Assembly: GCA_964423645.1 (NCBI GenBank)
Contig: CAYRFE010000018.1
Span: 9,480 to 73,479 of the forward strand
Direction: 5' to 3'
Length of the DNA: 64,000 bases
Source: CAYRFE01 sp964423645 [NCBI: uncultured bacterium]
GTDB lineage: Bacteria; Macinerneyibacteriota; Macinerneyibacteria; Macinerneyibacteriales
A program made the position numbers and the translations under genes. Under the pieces are notes generated by a model that had not been told where the DNA came from, did not search any database, and saw nothing but the letters and a program-made list of their open reading frames with translations. Shown here piece after piece: positions 61,671-64,000 of the stretch (position 1 is the first letter of the stretch; each line of letters begins with the position of its first letter).

Positions 61671-62052
61671 ATACGCTCCTTCTTTTTTATATATCAACGC
61701 CTCTCGGCATTATTTTCCACGCCCTCAAATATACCCCCACCCCCGCACTTTTCCAACCCTCACGCCCTATTTCGCATACTAGCGTAACGCAACCGTTGCG
61801 CATGCGTATAAAAGGTTAGTGACCGATGAACCTTTTATTTGGCGTATTTATTTCCGTGCAGTCCCGCCACTTTAATATAACTTTCGCACTTGTCAAGAGA
61901 TTTTTCGTTATGTTTTACAATTATTTTTTATGTATAGTATAAGATATTAGTTGCTAGTAGCAATAGTGTCTTTGTTATTTTCTTATTGCAATGTTTATAT
62001 AACATTATGGCAACAATTATCCTGTAGCTATTTTGTGATCATTTATGAAGTT
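61671..62052. promoter_or_regulatory. Upstream region of the giant gene with conserved leader
   Basis: 61689-61758 match 28756-28825 at 69 of 70 positions; on the transcript this is a G-rich element (GTGCGGGGGTGGGGGTATA). Farther out are AAAAGGTT/AACCTTTT and CGCAA/TTGCG inverted repeats (61786-61833). The conservation stops sharply at 61758. No gene in this gap. Confidence 0.75.
61936..61963 (-). promoter_or_regulatory. Candidate promoter of the giant gene
   Basis: TTGCTA (61958-61963), a 16-nt spacer and TATACT (61936-61941). This would give a leader of about 260 nt that contains the conserved G-rich element. A TTGACA at 61890-61895 lacks a -10 at correct distance. Confidence 0.4.
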
Positions 62053-63024
62053 TTACGCTTTTTTGATCAAAAGATACACAAAGAACGGCACTCCGAGTAA
62101 CGACGTAATGACTCCTACCGGAATTTCTGCCGGTGCGATCACAGTGCGCGCTATCGTATCCGCTACCGCCAAAAACGCCCCGCCCGTAAGCATCACATAC
62201 GGCACAAGACGCGCATGGATACGCCCGATACTCATCTTCACCACATGCGGCACGATCAACCCCACAAACCCTATCGGCCCCGCAAACGACACTGCCGCCG
62301 CGATCGCCATCGAGAGCGCAAAAAAGAGAATACGCCGTGTCCGCTGAATATCCACCCCTCTACCGAGTGCGATCTCATCACCGAGCGACAACAGATCAAG
62401 ATGCCTGCGATAATACAGAATGATCCCCGCGGTAATAAGCATAAACGGGAGCATCACCAGTATCGGCGTATACCCGTACACATCAATACCGCCCATCATC
62501 CACCGTACGGCGGTCATAAGATCGGCATGATTCATCATATATTGCACAAACAGTATCATCGCGCTGAAAAAGAAATTCGCCGACACCCCTGCAAGCAACA
62601 CGGTCTGTAGATTCATCTCTTTTTTGACCTTCAAGAGACTATTGATAAGCACGACCGAGAGCATCGCCCCGCCAAACGCCGCACATGCAGTATACGGCAA
62701 TACAAAGAGCACGCCGCTCACACCCGCCTGTATGGCGACAAGTGTCCCGAATGACGCGCCGGATGCAATCCCCAAGGTATACGGCGTCGCAAGATCGTTA
62801 CGAAACACCGCCTGAAATACCAGCCCGCCTGCAGACAACACCGCACCTATCACCACTGCAAATAACACACGCGGCACACGCATGGTCCAAAATATCACCG
62901 CGGCATCGGAAGCAGCATCACGAAGTGCTTCTATGCCGTAAATGGTCTGCCCGATGAACGGCAACATCGCAATCACGACTACGGATAATCCTGCAAGCAA
63001 CCACGGGCGCATGCGCGTCGTCAT
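62053..63024 (-). CDS. FecCD-type ABC transporter permease
   Basis: A 323-residue permease for iron-siderophore, heme or cobalamin import, with about nine to ten membrane helices. Family motifs: RVPRVLFAVVIGAVLSAGGLVFQAVFRNDLATPYTLGI (typical RxPRxxxAxxxGxxLxxxGxxxQ...NPLAxPxxLG), WMMGGID, and GPIGFVGLIVPHVVK (contact loop for the ATPase). It overlaps the ATPase gene by 4 nt. The substrate-binding protein is not in the window, so the ligand is open. Confidence 0.92.
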   Translation of the reverse strand: MTTRMRPWLLAGLSVVVIAMLPFIGQTIYGIEALRDAASDAAVIFWTMRVPRVLFAVVIGAVLSAGGLVFQAVFRNDLATPYTLGIASGASFGTLVAIQAGVSGVLFVLPYTACAAFGGAMLSVVLINSLLKVKKEMNLQTVLLAGVSANFFFSAMILFVQYMMNHADLMTAVRWMMGGIDVYGYTPILVMLPFMLITAGIILYYRRHLDLLSLGDEIALGRGVDIQRTRRILFFALSMAIAAAVSFAGPIGFVGLIVPHVVKMSIGRIHARLVPYVMLTGGAFLAVADTIARTVIAPAEIPVGVITSLLGVPFFVYLLIKKA

Positions 63025-63782
63025 CGTATCACCGTCACTGTTTTATTGTTGTGAGTAATATACTCCACGGGTATGTCAAACAAACCTGTGGCAAGATCAC
63101 TCTTTATTGCTTCACTCGGTGAACCGTCGAAAAACAGTTTCCCCTCTTTGAGCGCAATGATACGGTCGGCAAAATTCACCGCGTAATCGAAATAATGCGT
63201 CACCAATACGATCGTCTTACCGTGACGTGCGTGAATATCGGCAAGCAAACGGAACACTTCCTCGCGATGATTCATATCCAAAAACACCGTCGGTTCATCA
63301 AGGCACATCACCGGTGTGTCCTGCGCAAGTGCTGACGCGATCATCACGCTTTGCATCTCTCCACCGCTGAGCGTTGATACTGTCCTGTCGGTAAGATGGG
63401 TGATCCCCACCGCTTCTGCGGCTTCACGGCAATGACGACGATCATCGTCACTGAACGCCGAAAAATGCCCTGCATACGGAAAACGCGACAGCATAAGGAA
63501 ATCCTCCACACACATCGGCGGCATCGTCTCTTTCATCTGCGGACAATAACTTGCTTTGGTGGCGATCATTCGCCGTGACGCATGTGCGGTGTCCAGCCCG
63601 TCTATCAACACCGTTCCCGAAGTCGCGGGAATAATATGCAGAAGGATCTTCATGAGGGTGCTTTTGCCGGCACCGTTTGGCCCTACGATGATGGTAAAAC
63701 TACCCTTTTCAATCGTACAGGTTATATCGTCAAGGATGGTCTTTCCTTGTATGATCTTTGACACATGTTCAACGGTAATCAT
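63021..63782 (-). CDS. FecE-type ABC transporter ATPase
   Basis: A 253-residue ATP-binding subunit: Walker A GPNGAGKST, Q-loop in SYCPQMKE, signature LSGGEMQSV, Walker B VMCLDEPTVFLD and switch His in LVTHYFD. It pairs with the overlapping permease. GGAG lies 7 nt before the ATG at 63782. The rest of the operon would lie past the window end, beyond the direct repeats. Confidence 0.93.
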   Translation of the reverse strand: MITVEHVSKIIQGKTILDDITCTIEKGSFTIIVGPNGAGKSTLMKILLHIIPATSGTVLIDGLDTAHASRRMIATKASYCPQMKETMPPMCVEDFLMLSRFPYAGHFSAFSDDDRRHCREAAEAVGITHLTDRTVSTLSGGEMQSVMIASALAQDTPVMCLDEPTVFLDMNHREEVFRLLADIHARHGKTIVLVTHYFDYAVNFADRIIALKEGKLFFDGSPSEAIKSDLATGLFDIPVEYITHNNKTVTVIR

Positions 63783-63816
63783 TTATCGTCTCCGTTCACA
63801 TTTGCAATCCGTAACG

Positions 63817-64000
63817 CTTCCCCCTCTTTAGCAAAGATGGGGTTAGGGGGAGTTCGCTTACAAGCTTCTCACGCCTAAAAACGTCACTTCTTCGCACAAG
63901 TAACGTTTTACACAACTCCCCCGTGCTTACACTTCCCCCTCTTAGCTTAAGAGGGGGCTAGGGGGAGTTCGCTTACAAGCTTCTCACGCCTAAAAAAGTC
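63817..64000. repeat. Two direct repeats of about 69 bp, 115 bp apart
   Basis: 63817-63885 and 63932-64000 both run from CTTCCCCCTCTTAGC-like starts through TAGGGGGAGTTCGCTTACAA to CTTCTCACGCCTAAAAA. Each begins with a CCCCCTCTT...AGGGGG inverted pair. A related C/G-run element lies near 29235-29286. The second copy is cut by the window edge, so more copies may follow. Confidence 0.75.

Noticed and set aside
61890-61895. TTGACA upstream of the giant gene as its -35 box
   Set aside because: No acceptable -10 lies 16-18 nt downstream; the TTGCTA/TATACT pair at 61936-61963 is better placed.
63817-64000. CRISPR array at the window end
   Set aside because: Only two copies, repeat units of about 69 bp, a spacer of 46 bp and no cas genes.

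Overview
The window reads as chromosome of a Gram-negative, outer-membrane bacterium of moderate to low GC. The affiliation I infer is the FCB assemblage (Fibrobacterota-like or a related candidate phylum). Three things point there: a giant surface protein ending in a FlgD-like 'type IX sorting' domain, a lipoprotein of the DUF4837 type, and outer-membrane beta-barrel and signal-peptide proteins. Shine-Dalgarno sites are strong (AGGAGG) and promoters are ordinary sigma-70 type (TTGACA/TATAAT), which argues against a typical Bacteroidota genome. I cannot name the species.

1-11.8 kb (all minus strand): a partial histidinol-phosphate-type aminotransferase, a secreted two-domain repeat protein and a B12-type radical SAM protein, then a long translation/SRP operon read from 11.7 kb leftwards: ylxM-ffh-rpsP-khpA-rimM-trmD-rplS-rnhB-DUF4837 lipoprotein-outer membrane protein. 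trmD is fused to a second SPOUT-type RNA methyltransferase domain. 11.8-13.5 kb: an AT-rich small secreted protein and a repeat-rich non-coding stretch. 13.5-19.4 kb: SDR, thermonuclease and nth, an intrinsic terminator, then the cmk-plsC-ispH-rpsA operon. 19.5-21.3 kb (plus strand): tRNA-Asn, ddl and trmL.

21.4-28 kb is accessory: a textbook SPASM radical SAM enzyme is encoded with three paralogous, membrane-anchored four-cysteine proteins of no family I recognise, downstream of a divergent Ser/Thr-kinase-like protein with a zinc-ribbon-like CxxC and a C-terminal membrane anchor. That kinase is transcribed divergently from a diguanylate cyclase. I regard the SPASM/four-cysteine cassette as the best candidate for an undescribed system.

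28-61.7 kb is dominated by one uninterrupted 10,652-residue secreted protein: an N-terminal beta module, a papain/C39-like domain, four FG-GAP/VCBS calcium-repeat blocks, six leucine-rich-repeat blocks in a super-repeat with fibronectin III and Kre9/KNH-like Ig modules, a nested LamG domain, about 41 KNH-like modules, and a C-terminal sorting domain. Its N-terminal module recurs in two small secreted proteins (12.5 and 28.7 kb), and all three genes share a conserved 5' leader. The window closes with a FecCD-type ABC transporter (permease and ATPase) and direct repeats.

Another recurring feature is a set of four genes (ylxM, cmk, the kinase and the B12 radical SAM protein) whose start codon lies 6-8 nt after a good -10 box, which predicts leaderless mRNAs. 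Several families of small intergenic repeats occupy the accessory gaps.
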